DNA from: Sipunculus nudus | Taxonomy: Eukaryota > Annelida > Sipuncula > Golfingiida > Sipunculidae | Direction of reading: 5' to 3' | Length of the DNA: 64,000 nucleotides | NCBI GenBank assembly: GCA_026874595.1 | Contig: CM049322.1 | Coordinates: 42,832,340-42,896,339, forward strand | Part shown: positions 45,638 through 58,175 of the stretch, in pieces | Position numbering within the stretch: the first letter of the stretch is position 1 | How the letters are laid out: every line of letters begins with the position of its first letter | Notes under the pieces: generated by a model | The model's database searches: none | The model's input: only the letters and a program-made list of their open reading frames with translations | What the model was told of the DNA's origin: nothing | Position numbers and translations under genes: made by a program

Positions 45638-45638
45638 T
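45302..45638. repeat. Cluster of long (TA)n tracts
   Basis: Pure TA dinucleotide runs at about 45302-45354, 45557-45589 and 45595-45636, separated by unique AT-rich sequence. Other TA tracts of similar size occur near 47598-47646, 48187-48255, 48656-48683, 52235-52306, 54249-54294, 54495-54552, 56610-56690, 59413-59459 and 63638-63667. Confidence 0.9.
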
Positions 45639-45647
45639 GGTCTAATT

Positions 45648-47595
45648 AGGCAAAAGGCAGTAAGTGCTCAAAATATGATTTTGAGTAATTGCCCTTAAAA
45701 GTTTTTTTTAAGTGTCCCATTAAGGCCATTATCAGCAGGTACCGAACTTTATATTTTATATGTACGATATTATAGCAGTATTTACCTGGTTACTGGAGGT
45801 ACATTCCAGCCGTTTGTTTTTTAAATATTGGGAGAACTGTCTTTTATCTCATTACTGCAGAAGCGATTTTATATTACCTCCCAAAGGCAAAATGCACTAA
45901 CTGCACTGTCGGTGATTCTGAATTTGAATAATTACCCTTTCCAAGTGGTTTAAGTGTCACATCACATCATTAATACTAAAAATTTTCCAGACTGACGTAA
46001 ACATCACCTTAAAACCATGGCCACAACCTCACAATATGCAATTTAAAGCCAAAACTTGGGTAATATTTTGCGATAACTTGTAAAAAAAATAAGGCATAAT
46101 AGAAATAATGCGCATCTGCATAGGGATTCCTACTAATATACAAGTAGATTTCTTTTCCTATAGGCATTTTGTTTAAAATAATCTATAATATTTTCCCTGT
46201 ATGGGTGGATTTATTTTGTAAATATACCATCTCAAACATGATCATCAACCAGAACTTGAAAAATGAAGTTATCCCATGTTTCAATAATGACACAAATGTC
46301 TATTCATTTTTCCACTCAGACTATTATTTTAATATATTTATAACACTGAAATCGACCAGAACAGTCAACAATTCCTTGAGCAAATAATTACATTGTTTCA
46401 AGAATGAAGATAATATTTATAATAAACATTATGACATGATCATAGAAATATGAACCTAAGACTTTATTCAGCTACAGGCAAAGATTGTTTAGATATTTTA
46501 ATAAAGGTTAACTATCATGTCCTTTGATGTCTGAAATCCGCTTAACCTGACATCATACTAAGTTCAGTTTCCTGAACGAGAATGTTTAACGTAAAGATCT
46601 TTTAACAAATATTTAAAAATTACTTTATTTGGGATATGCCGGAAATAAATACTACAGTCTGTCTGCATGTAAAGTTTCAACTTCATTGGGTTGATGATCG
46701 AACTTGATCGGGCAATGATCCATTTTCTGAGCTTCTGAAGTATTACAACTTGTGTCTTTGCTTCCTATAGCAAAAATATAGGTCAGCCATTTACGGTCAC
46801 GAATGCTGAAATTTAGTGCAAAGTCGAATATTTCTTTATGTGAAGCGTGATCTTTGCGTCTAAAACGAAGTGTCCTCTGTTTGGGGATAAATGAGTGTCA
46901 TTATCAAAAATACTAGAAAAATGATTAAATATGGAAACATAGTGGTGGCAGCATTTCAAGATTTTCAGGGATCAATTTTTATATCATATTTCATAAAAAT
47001 ATACATAGCCCTTCCCGAAAAGTCTGATCCTTTATAAATTTACTAAATTTTACTTATATATGCTGAAAAAAAACCCGAAACTGTATGATTACATGATATT
47101 TATTTCTTATCCCCATACCCAGGACAATCTAGTGGCATATAAAGTTTGGTTATGCAATGTGCTGCCGATCCCATATTGCCATTTCTGCTCAGTGGAAGGA
47201 TAGACCTATGGCTGAAATATGTGATTCTCAAAATTACAAGTAAAGCCTAAACTTTCGTCCAAGATGACCTGTTAGGACGCTGTTTGTCAAGCTGGATTTT
47301 CAAAAGTACTGAGGATATTATTTGGACCCTTCTGAATATAGAGCGAGAACTGTAATATGTCAATGACAATTAGCATTCTTAATTCCATATCAATCAATTT
47401 AACTTATATTGAATGTGGTCTTTTGTTTGATGTTTTACTAAATGGGCACTTCACTTCCGAGAAGCGTTTTTGTACCAAGAGAATATAAGTTAATTAACCT
47501 TATCCCAGATTTTCCACAGATGACTAACCATGACTGTTAGCATGTTGACTTTCAGGCTTAACAGTTTCTATCTCCCAAAAAAACCTAAACTGCTT

Positions 47596-47651
<56 letters not shown>

Positions 47652-48183
47652 GTCGGGTCCGTATTTCACCATAGTGTCAAGTTTTTCCTGCTTCAGGGTT
47701 GTATAAAGAAATGATGTTCGATAGGTATTTAAAAAACAGCTCTAGTTCACAATCTATTATGTTTTGTTTTAATTTGTTATACGCAGAGCCATATAATTCA
47801 TCTGCTTCTGGGAGAAAGATTCATCCATCTTAGTTTTTCAGAAAAAAAATGTGTAAAAAATTATCACGAACAAATAGCAGTATCTTCGATGTCAGTTTAC
47901 GGAATATATGCTCATCCTTAGGTAAACAAGAGTATGTGTTCATACTGCTCTTTACCTTAGGATTTCCAAATGCTTCTTGTGCGAAAAAGGCAGTAAATGA
48001 AAATACTGCTTTTAACTCCAGTACTGTGGTGCATAAACGCAAATATGTTGATGTTACTGGCCTGTTATCTCGGGATTCCCTTGGCCTACAAATTAGCAAC
48101 ACATATATCTGATAGCACACATACTGCCATTGAAGATTTGAGCGTTAACTCATTTTGGCCCAACATGGACTTACTGCCTTTTG

Positions 48184-48187
<4 letters not shown>
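45648..48187. mobile_element. Candidate 2.5-kb element with 17-bp terminal inverted repeats
   Basis: GGCAAAAGGCAGTAAGT lies at 45649-45665, just right of a TA tract. Its exact reverse complement lies at 48169-48185, just left of another TA tract. A diverged direct copy of the left end (AGGCAAAATGCACTAACTGC) occurs at 45895-45914, 247 bases in. The interior is AT-rich with another TA tract at 47.6 kb and no recognisable transposase. This may be a non-autonomous DNA transposon or two separate short repeats. Confidence 0.3.
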
Positions 48188-48261
<74 letters not shown>

Positions 48262-48291
48262 ATAATATATAATACATTTACAACAATAAAA

Positions 48292-48631
48292 AACCTCTTT
48301 GCCCGGCCCTGTTATGTTCCAGTATCGCACGTGTACCACGACCAATCCTATTGTGCACCCGAGGGCAATAGGATCAGTGTCAGTCTTTCACATGCCCCCC
48401 CCCCCCCCCGACCCGAATCGCACAAAGCATAATCTCGTAATCTCGTAAAGTCTCGGCTTTTCAAACCACGCCGTTAGCTTCATTCTAACCACATTCACCT
48501 GATGATCGTGTCGCATCCCGTGAAACAGACTGTTGTGAATTAACAGTGTTGTTTTTCTTCAGAGTTATACCGCTCTGGCCTAGTCTGTAGGCCACAGAGC
48601 ACTTTATATCGGAGGGTAACACTACCTTCTA
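48292..48631 (+). repeat. Isolated PLE spacer segment between TA tracts
   Basis: About 340 bp collinear with array bases ~1665-2016, from AACCTCTTTGCC to CCTTCTA, including poly-C tract B. It carries no part of the ORF. The left flank is (TA)n plus AT-rich sequence; the right flank is CTATATAT repeat. It differs from the array consensus at several positions (for example CCACGCCGTT and CTAGTCTG), so it derives from a different, older subfamily copy. Confidence 0.85.
48493..48540 (+). ncRNA. Hammerhead motif in the isolated 48.5-kb copy
   Basis: CTGATGA and GAAA core intact, stem I ATTCAC/GTGAAT intact, cleavage triplet GTT ending at 48534. Stem II has one mismatch (CGTG against CCCG), which should weaken it. 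The stem III loop is GAC instead of GTC. Confidence 0.75.
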
Positions 48632-48653
48632 TCTATATATCTATCTATCTATA

Positions 48654-48687
<34 letters not shown>

Positions 48688-48689
48688 CC

Positions 48690-51640
48690 ACCAAGGAAGA
48701 CTTCTGGTACGTAAAACGGTTGATGCTTTTATTCATTCTATATATTTCATGTTAATATCTATATCATCAAACAAAGTATGATTAGTAAAATTGGGTGGTT
48801 TGAAGACCCCATGACTCTTTACTGGTGTATGTTTCTAACTGTTAGTTAGTCTGAAGTTAGTCTAACCATCAAAACATTTTCATTCAGTTGAAAGAGGGAT
48901 CGTTAAATGTGTCAAATCCAATTGTTAAATCATCTATCGATATATTCACTCGTTATATTCATCTGTTGATATGTGTCTGTGTGTGTGCACTTTTTTTAGA
49001 ATGTTTAAACCATAAATAATGGGGGGGGGGTTAGTTTAAATGGTAAGAGCTGAATGACAATAATCATCAGATTGGAAAAAAGTACTCACAGTTTTTATTT
49101 ATTAATTCTAAAGGATACGGTAGACATTAATAACTGTCGACACAATCGGTGTGTTTCTAAATTTAAGCAATATTGCTGTCCTTTCAGCATTTACAGTTCT
49201 GGTTACCGATGCATCGCAATTCTTCAGTTGATAGTAAGTTCAAACTTTTACAAACTCATATGAAAAATGTAAGATATTCCCATGGAATTGCAAAGTAACG
49301 ACATTATTTTTTTTTTTCAATTGAAATGCAGCTAGTATTAGTGACTGCAGTAGTTATTGTGTCAGTGGGATCTATCCGGCCTTTGGTTAATTTTAGTTTA
49401 CATACATTAATTGGGAAAAAGGGAGATGGACTGCGTACTGGTTAATGGACCGGTGACCCTAGGTTGAGGGTTCGCGTCCCGTTCTGACGGCCTTTGCTGC
49501 CAAGACTCCAAGCCAAAAGCTTTACTACAACGTGGCGCCCTCTCTACCCAGGCGTGATTGGCTACTGGTCAAGCCTTGGCGGCAGGCATATTGTAGAACG
49601 AAATTAATTTTTGTGTGGCTCTTTGGTCATATGCTTGTCTGGGAGCTGACAAAAAGGCTAAAAGAAAGAACAGGCCCAAACACCAGGGAGACAAAGGGTA
49701 ATGTCGGATGAGGGCTAATTCAATGACATCAGATTATAAACCCCATATTTACCTTCTCGTTGGTGACAGAACAATGCTCCATCGGTCTAATTATAATGCC
49801 TAATTTTAAGTGTATGTACGACAAATATCTAACTTTAATAAGAGTAATATAAAGACATACATCAATGTAAATGAATCTATGAATACAAATGTAAATATAG
49901 ATAATGTAATGGTTTGATATTGTTTTATTTATGTCATAAGGATGTGGTCATATCTTCATTCTTAAAAATTTGTTTGAGCTAATTCTGAAATTTAACACTA
50001 CAAACATGTTATAAATATTACCAATTTTTTTTATTTAACCAGTAAAAGTTGATTAAATTTTGTAACACACATCGTTAAAGCTACGAAGTAAGACATTTTC
50101 GTTAATTTTGTTAGCTAATGGTATATCCTGTACAGATCGCAATGTTGACGAATGACTGCTTATTTGGGATAAACCTGAACGAAATGGTTGTTAAAAGTGT
50201 GCGACTCTCATCTATTATAATACAATCAGTTTAAGATTAATTAAGTGTCCTTGTCTATGATGAACATATGTATCGCAATGTATAATAAATTTCAATGAAT
50301 TGCCTTATATTTGTTACACTCCTTGCAGTAAATCTATTTGGCGTATCTGGAAAACGCTGATATTATTTTCTGAAAAAAAATATACCTTACCTGTGAGTAA
50401 CATGAGAAAGAAAAAATGCATGGTTTAATTGCGCAAAAGAATAACATGGGATATACTCATGGTAGCTTCAATTTGGCAAATGGGTGAGAGTTAATGTTGA
50501 GCCCTGCATCAGGTAATGTGTACAATTATATCCCAACGTTAGTAATATATCTTAATATTCACTCATGAACTATGTGGCTTTCCAGGATGGTATTTATTGT
50601 GTATTTCACCTTTAACAATGGGTTATTGCGCCTCCTCGTCAACCCATTTTGGCTGCAATCCGTTACCATAACAATATAATTAATTTAATGATGACCAGAG
50701 AAAGCTAACTAATTCAACCCTAGCAGCATCATTTGGTCTGCCATGCTGCCATTTCTCACAGTTTATTGTGCAACGGAATCAGGACATATATGGTAAATCT
50801 ACGAATTACACAGAAGTTAATCTATAACTGTAGTTTACGAAATTAACTTATCTCATTAACTGATCATAGGAGAAGTTATACTATATTTTTTAAATGGACA
50901 CATTTCGCTGGACAAATGTTCGTGTTCTTTGTTTCCATACCTGTAAAATGAGAGGAACAATGTTACAATGCCCTATCAAGCACTTTAAAAATCAGATACT
51001 ATGTCCTGATTATAAAACTCAGATTATTCTTGCACAGAGGCGTAACCCGCACCCATGAACGAGGGCACCTCTGTTGCTATTGCCGTCGGTAAGCATACAC
51101 GATGTACATCAAAAATTTTTAGTCGCTTTCGTTTGAAGGTGACAAGTGAGTGCGTTCGATTCTTTTACGTGCAACTCATATTCTGTCGTATGTCCTATCT
51201 TTACTTATTTCTGCCCTTTTTTCTATTATCGCTAAAATCTATACCTATGCTGTTACTTAGCTCTTAGCCAATATTATTAGGTTAAAGGTTTCTATTTTCA
51301 ACATTTAAAAAATTCCCAAAAACAAGCGACGAACATTGGCAGATAGAATATTTTACACCTACAAAACGTAAACATTGAACATTTTAGCAGTGAAAGCTCA
51401 CATAAACATTAGAGCCAGAAATATTATTAATTTATACGTTATACAAGTATGGGAAAACAGTATAATGAATATAATCTATAAAATAGAAATGATCTGAGGC
51501 AATGCAGTCCTTCCTCCCTGGCCAAATCGAGGGTCTGGATTCTTAGCAATCACATATTTTTTTTTTTTTGGTACATAACACGCATTCATTTTTTTCGTTG
51601 CTTGCTTAACTAAGTATAATGTACATCTGCCGAATTCCGT
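48690..51640. other. Non-coding stretch
   Basis: AT-rich with a G-run at 49021-49030. A tRNA-like segment is listed separately at 49425. Short ORFs at 49054-49263 and 51055-51267 have no recognisable domain. Confidence 0.35.
49425..49500 (+). repeat. Possible tRNA-derived SINE head
   Basis: A B-box-like GGGTTCGCGTCCC (49468-49480) lies about 32 bases after a weak A-box-like TACTGGTTAATGG. GC content is higher here than around it, and this continues to about 49690. It is too diverged for a functional tRNA; a SINE remnant is the likeliest reading. Confidence 0.3.
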
Positions 51641-51683
51641 TCAGGATTCAGAATACGTTGCAAGGGCTTCCACACGATAATTC

Positions 51684-51782
51684 TGGCGCCAACAAGGCTC
51701 GATGTATCATTCCTGCGGGTCCTTGGTGTGTCATCCACATTGCTGGGTCTTAACATCGCAGAACCCCCGAAAGGTGCACTCT
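51684..51782 (-). repeat. Partial diverged copy of SINE body
   Basis: Resembles 51932-52032 over about 100 bases, sharing GGCG-CAAC at one end and GAACCCCCGAAAGG-GCACTC at the other, about 248 bases apart in the same orientation. It ends in T-rich sequence. It looks like a truncated second copy of the SINE next to it. Confidence 0.5.
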
Positions 51783-51914
51783 TTTTTTTTCTTTTTTTTT
51801 TAATAAATATTTTTTTGGTGGAAGTAACCGCCTCTATTTTCAATGCTAACTTAACTACGTTCGTTAAAATCCGTTCGTTTTTGGAGTACGTGACAGGGCA
51901 GTATAACACGCTTC

Positions 51915-52205
51915 CTCTAACTTTATATCCTGGCGTCAACCAGGCCCGGTGCCTACTGCATCTGTCGGCCCTGTGTGCGGAATCGTCCCCATTGCTGAGT
52001 CATACCATTGAGGAACCCCCGAAAGGCGCACTCGTTTGTGAGTGAAACTTGTGCGTTGACACGGCCTTCTAATTAAGCCTTCAGAGTGCCCAAACAGGGT
52101 GGGGGGTGCGACCATAACAATCTCACCGCCTCGGCTGAGATTAAAACTCACGACCTCCTGGCATAGAACCCCGTGCTCTACCACTGAGCTACAAAAGGAG
52201 GTTAC
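51915..52205 (-). mobile_element. tRNA-derived SINE (minus strand)
   Basis: Read on the minus strand, it opens with a tRNA-like head: the A box GTAGCTCAGTGGTAGAGC (52175-52192) and, about 40 bases later, a degenerate B box GAGTTTTAATCTC (52137-52149). The B box lacks the TTCGA of a working T loop, so this is not a functional tRNA. A 200-bp body follows that has a related partial copy at 51684-51782. Confidence 0.6.
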
Positions 52206-52231
52206 ATAGCCGATCACATCGTATATATAGT

Positions 52232-52318
<87 letters not shown>

Positions 52319-52430
52319 ATGAGTGATGTATGGATAGCCATGCTGGTTCATTGTAAAAAGAGATGAATCTGAACAAGTCGGTTCACTGTCGATGGGAAAC
52401 GTCGCAGTAAAGGAGCTCTGCCGAAACATA

Positions 52431-53480
52431 TCGTTGTTAGTACCCTGAGGTCACTACCGTTACGTCACCTTGCTGGTTCGGAAGATCATGGGTTCGATTC
52501 CCAATCGAGAGTGAACCTACTTTTTTTCTGTGTATTCTAGTTCCATCTCAAAATAAAATGAACCAGCATGGCTATTCATACATCACTCTATATTATATAT
52601 TCCGCACACCATATAAGGCGGCCAGTTTTCCCTACTGCATGTAAAGTCGCTGTGCCGACGCATGTAGTTGGTATTATCCCAATGTCACTACCGGGACATC
52701 TCTTCGCTGAATCAGAAAAAAAAGTCTGCAAATACACAGGGGGGTTGGGGATCTGTCGTAGCTTAGTGATTAAAGCAGCCGACCGGAAATCGGAAGATCA
52801 TGTTTTCGATTCCAATCGCAGTGAACCAACTATTCTGTGTATTCTTGTTCCATTTCCATATACAATGTACCAGCATGGCTATTCATACATCACCCTATAT
52901 AATATCTGCAATACACCATATAAGGCGGCCAGTTCTCCCTGCTGCATGTAAAGTCGCTGTGCCGACGCATGTAGTGGGTAGTATCCTGACGTCACTGCCC
53001 TGACGGCATCTCGCTGGTTCCTAGTACAGTGTGCAAATACACAGAATGGGGCTGGGGATATCCCGTTGCTTAGTTGTTAAAGCAACATGCCGGTTATCGG
53101 AAGATCATGTGTATGATTTTCGTTGGCAGTGAGCGGAATTTCTGTGTATTTTAGTTCCATCTCTGTATACAATGAACCAGCATGGCTATTTATACTTCAG
53201 GCTATATAATATATACCACACACCACATAAGGCCACCAGTTATTCCTACTGCACGAAAAGTCGCTGTGCCAACACATGTATTTGGAAGCACTCTGACATA
53301 ACTACTGTGACGCCACATCGCTGGTTCCTATAGAATTCTACACACACACGGAGGGGTTGCTGCTCTGTCGTTGCTTAGTGGTTAAAGAAGTCGACCGGAA
53401 ATCGGAAGAGCATTGGTTCGATTCCCATTGGCAGGGAACCAAATTTCTGTGAATTCTAGTTCCACCTCTCTCATTCTTCC
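52431..53480 (+). repeat. 307-bp tandem repeat with tRNA-like boxes, about 3.4 copies
   Basis: The phrase CCAGCATGGCTATT starts at 52563, 52870 and 53177, exactly 307 bases apart each time. Units also share TGTAAAGTCGCTGTGCC and a tRNA-like part. Clear A boxes are TAGCTTAGTGA (52759-52769) and TTGCTTAGTGG (53371-53381). Clear B boxes are GGTTCGATTCC at 52491-52501 and 53415-53425. The boxes are about 44 bases apart, as in tRNA genes. This looks like a tRNA-derived SINE-like unit that became a satellite seed. Confidence 0.7.
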
Positions 53481-54245
53481 TTTTTTTTAGGATACAGAAA
53501 ACCTTATCGGACATCTAATTCCAATACTGAAACAAAGGGTACTTGCATCTGAATGGCTACAAATTAGAAGTTTGAATACGAGAATCCGCCTTATGTACAA
53601 GCTGACAATACCCTTTCTCAATTGGATATGTGAGATTATCTCGCAGTGTATCTATGTGAAACAATTTTGCAATGGATTGTTTGTGCTTTACAAAGTCGTA
53701 AAATGTACCTAAAGTGTGATACATGCTCAACAAAAAATCATATTCAATAATGTATAATGTTTGGTTCCTCATCATAAAACTTCAGATGCTAGTAGATGGT
53801 TCTTGGGCACAGTTTCACATGTTCGTATACAAGCCTAATATTTAAATTCCAACGTATCATCGTGATAAAACATGCCCTATATAAATGGTTATGTATTGTT
53901 ATAGGGTATTATCTTAATTTGCAAATATAATTCACAAATTCGCATATTGATACAGCCATATATTTTTATAAATACATATGTCTCATAACTAATAACTGTT
54001 TGTCCAGGAAAAAAAAGTATTTCCCGAGAAATTAAAAAAAAAAAACAAATATAATCGCAAATTAAGTTCACACTGTTGTATATTATAAAATCATTATTAT
54101 GTTATACACTGGTTAACAAAAGTCACAGAAGGAACACAATTCTACTTTAATTTGTTTAATGGGAATGTACTTTCTTATGTGTTTACACATGAGCTGTATT
54201 ATCTTATTATGCAAATATAAGTAAGGACGTAAAAGTTATATATTG

Positions 54246-54301
<56 letters not shown>

Positions 54302-54491
54302 TATTATATGTATATCTTTATGTCTAAATTCAAAATAGTTTTTTTCCCAATAAATACGATGATCAATGGGAACATCAAGAATCATAAACGAATGCAAAGA
54401 CTCTTAGTACGAAGTCCTCTTTCCAAAGTTCATATGGAATCAATAAAGATGCAGTTAATTTAGTTGGTGATACAATCTTACACGATAACCT

Positions 54492-54564
<73 letters not shown>

Positions 54565-56602
54565 ATCACAATATCAATATAGAACCCAATTGTTTACGCC
54601 ACAAGTAAATGGCGGGACACATATCTGTACTATATCTTTTAGGTTCACGTCACTTACGATTGTTTGCATGGCTGCAATACATTTAGGACTGTATTCATAG
54701 CTATATATGCCGATTATAGCTCACAAATACTATTACATGAACCATTTAAGGTCATGTCTCAGCTGACACCCAATTTGCAAGCACTTCGCAACAATTTGTT
54801 GTAGGTTTTAGTGATTGCTAGGTAAATATGACTGGAAGGGTTTTTTTTTTTGGTGCCAATATTTATCCGTGAACATGTCTTCAACGGTGGTAAAAAGTAG
54901 GTTATTGTTCTTTCAGAAAAAGTAAAGTAACGAATCAATACAGTAAAATTGATTTATATTAAGTATACGTTCGCATAAAAGTAACTCTTTGGTTTGCATG
55001 TTATTTAAATGACATTTGAAAGGCATTTTGACTTAAATATAGTTTATAGTTGTTATTATTACTGCCGTAAGTAGGATCAACACTGTAAACATATATGTCC
55101 AGCATAGCTGCTTCTTTAAAGAAGCTGTGATGTGCATTTTCCGTATGACTCAACCAATTAGTGGTAATGAGGAGATACGACATAGTTTCGTCAAGCAACC
55201 TGTACTAGCTTGGAAATCGTTCAATTGAATTTTCCGTGTAGGGTATTCCCCAGAAGTAAGCAAAGAGGAAAGATACAAAAACGCGTTGCCTCGTGTATGG
55301 TTAATCTAGCCTGGTTACGTAAACACTCGTTGGCCTATGTTGAGTATGATAAAAAGTATGTGCATATCGGAGACACACCTTCGACCGTCCACTTCAGTGT
55401 GTGCAGATACAAAGGGGTAAGTTCTTAACCTAACTGTAGGAATAACGAATGATATATTAATAACTTAGGACATAGGTATTTAAATTACCGTACTCCTTAC
55501 TCTATGTAGTTTGTTGAATATATGCCCAACATATTTAACCGTATGTTTTAAGCACGCCTTTACAGTGGTAAACTGACTGGCTTAACTTTTGATCTCAGTT
55601 GAAATAATGTGTGGACAATTAAATTATTTTTTAAGGGTTTCGCCCATAAACAGATAACATACATGGTCAGTTTTAATCTTATGTTTTATCATAAAATGGT
55701 ATAAGGTATAATTATTAAAAAAAACATAATTTCAAATATTTTGTGACATGAATAAGTTATTTAGGCCGATCGGAGAGCAACATTTGTCGAATAAATCATC
55801 CTGCAAATCTAAAAGCCTACTTTGCAATATGAAAACGCGATACAGGTGTCCTTGATTATGTCTCATGATAAAACATTCAACTTACATAATTTCAGGAAAT
55901 TTTAAATATATATTATCTATAATACCAAAATGTGCGTTTGATTGTAAATAGTTTTCCCATTAAAACTATTTGAAACATTATATGTAATCGTCATATGCTC
56001 AGGTATCAATTGGCTCTTCCCTGTCGGACACAAGGGGCTAACGGGTAGATTCATGTAAACACACGTATACATGTGAAGATGATATCAGGTAGCTACATGC
56101 CACAACACGTGTACATTTACGTGTAATCTAGGATGTAATCCAATCGGTTTTAAGGCGGCCTTTTGGCGGGCTTTAGTAAAATACTTGCTAATGTGTAACG
56201 GTTGTTGTACTCCTCCTTATTTGTTGTAGTGAAGACTAACACCACCTTGAAATAATTTAGACAATGTTATAAAAAGGAGAGGTGTAGTAGCAAAGTTTGT
56301 TATACTTGCAAAGAAGTTCCGAAGCTGTTGTACTGTTTTATATTTAATAGAATCGTTATTTTCGTATGATTCTTCTCATTCTTTAGGCTTTTTCCTGTTT
56401 GAGTAATTAAAAAAAAACAGATATTTTAGATCCTCTTGTCAAAAAAAAGCTTATTTGGTTGTCGTTAAGACCAACTAGAGTTCTCTGCAAAGTACTCTCT
56501 ATGTTTCCACAGAAAAAAAAATGATTTAAGTTTTAACCTAATTTTCAATTTCAATTTAGCAAAACACAGCTCTTTAGGTAGACAACCTTCTATATTTCTA
56601 TA

Positions 56603-56694
<92 letters not shown>

Positions 56695-57466
56695 GCTACT
56701 TTATATCAGAGAAACACAATGTTACCAGTAAACCCTTTGGGCCCAATCGCCACTATAGCAGAGACTGAAAAAAATATCCATGAATAGTAAGTTTTGGTAA
56801 GTTAGTGTCTGATTTAATGGTATCAAATGTTGAACAGGTAATTTTCGAGACGGGAATATAGTTCATTTGGATGAGACATGTAGATCATATTTTACGATAG
56901 TCCAGCCTCTCACATGCTTGTTTAATGTCTCAAGCTACGGACTGATATATGAGGTAATTAATTGCTGCATATAATTAAATGACTGGGTAATTCAGAAGGT
57001 GTGGAGATGTTATCGCCATGGTAGCAGACATTTTGAATAAAAACATATAATGTCATGATATTATATAAAATCTTAGGGGGTTAAATAAAAGACACACATA
57101 TGTCTTTATCATGTTTATTTAGACAGCCAATATCAGCAATAAAAATGTCTGAATGGAAAGAGACAGACCTGAATAAATGAGATATTAGCAAAAAAGCAGA
57201 ACATATAAATGTACATATTCCCTTTAGATTTAGAATAAATTATATACTTACCTAATTTAAATGAATAACCACTTAATACTTTATTTATTTCTTTGAAAGC
57301 GTAAGATAAGCCAGTTTTGTTCCAAAGGAACTCAATAATGTTAATTTCAACAGAGCCAATGACTCATTGTTACTGGATACCAAAGCAGTTTTATATATGG
57401 CACAATATACACTTCACTAAACATTTGATGAAACATTGAAAACTGTCCATGTGTTGTTTATTACAG
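53481..57466. other. Non-coding stretch upstream of the Ly6-like gene
   Basis: AT-rich with TA tracts near 54.25, 54.5 and 56.6 kb. A possible but unsupported exon is bounded by TTTTCCGTGTAG before 55240 and a GTAAGT donor at 55417-55422; it has no recognisable protein. The Ly6 exon starting at 57467 has a splice acceptor in front of it, so a non-coding first exon and the promoter should lie in or left of this region; I cannot place them. Confidence 0.35.
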
Positions 57467-57521
57467 GAAAGGAAGATGGAGCTAAAAATTGTTCTTGTGC
57501 TTGTCATGATAATAATAAATG
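57467..57521 (+). CDS. Ly6/uPAR-like protein, coding exon 1 (signal peptide)
   Basis: First coding exon of a 123-residue secreted, GPI-anchored three-finger protein. TTACAG (57461-57466) gives an acceptor, ATG is at 57476, and the donor GTAAGT is at 57522-57527 after the first base of codon 16. The 15 complete codons encode a short charged start (MELK) and a run of Val/Leu/Ile/Met, a typical signal peptide, with cleavage expected near Asn15-Ala16. The acceptor implies at least one upstream non-coding exon. Confidence 0.75.
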
Positions 57522-57750
57522 GTAAGTCCATATAACCCAACTGTTACGCACATTAAAACACAATGGTTAATCATTATAATAATTGATAATGAAAATTGAG
57601 ATTTGACAGTCCCATTTCCGTCTCTTACCCCATCCCCAAAAACAACATATTCCTGTACCTAATTATTAAGTTAAACTGGCACCAAGAATGCATTCCACTG
57701 TATCTGAGGTTGGCACTACGTGTGATCAGTTTATAGCTTTTGGGAAGTTG

Positions 57751-58175
57751 CGTGACGTATCTGCATATGAGCTGTGTGATCTTTTTAACATGAGCCAAAC
57801 ACATGCCGTCCATTTTCATTTACTTGCTCCATGCATGAGAAACTCAAAGCTGTTGGTTCAAGCTCTCTTCATGTGTTTACATAGGTGTATATAAGTGGAT
57901 CCCTGATCACAAACATGAAATCCCTTTTAGTCATTAACATCTTTGCGTGATCTGCATATAAGCAGTGTAACGTATCTGTATAGGAACTGGGTGATCTTAG
58001 ACATCTAACATTAGCTAAACACATGCGGTCCATATTTACTTGCTCCATGCATGAGACACTCAATGTTGTTGGTTCAAGTTTTCTTCACAGAAGTTTACAT
58101 AGGTGTGTATTAATAGATCGCTAATAGATAACAAACATGGAAGCCCTTCTAGTCATAAGGTATAAAGAAGAATAA
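57751..58175. repeat. Direct tandem duplication, period about 215 bp
   Basis: CGTATCTG...GTGATCTT at 57756 recurs at 57971. The shared CTTGCTCCATGCATGAGA and TGTTGGTTCAAG blocks follow in both copies. The copies are clearly diverged, so the duplication is not recent. Confidence 0.65.

Noticed and set aside
48181-48432. ORFs with long Ile-Tyr runs here and at other TA tracts
   Set aside because: They are translations of (TA)n microsatellites.
52137-52205. Functional tRNA gene on the minus strand
   Set aside because: The T-loop is degenerate and the anticodon stem does not pair properly; it reads better as a SINE head.
55210-55428. Possible exon ending at a GTAAGT donor
   Set aside because: The only open frame begins with TTG, no domain is recognisable and the matching acceptor is weak. 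It could be a non-coding first exon of the Ly6 gene, but nothing ties it to that gene.
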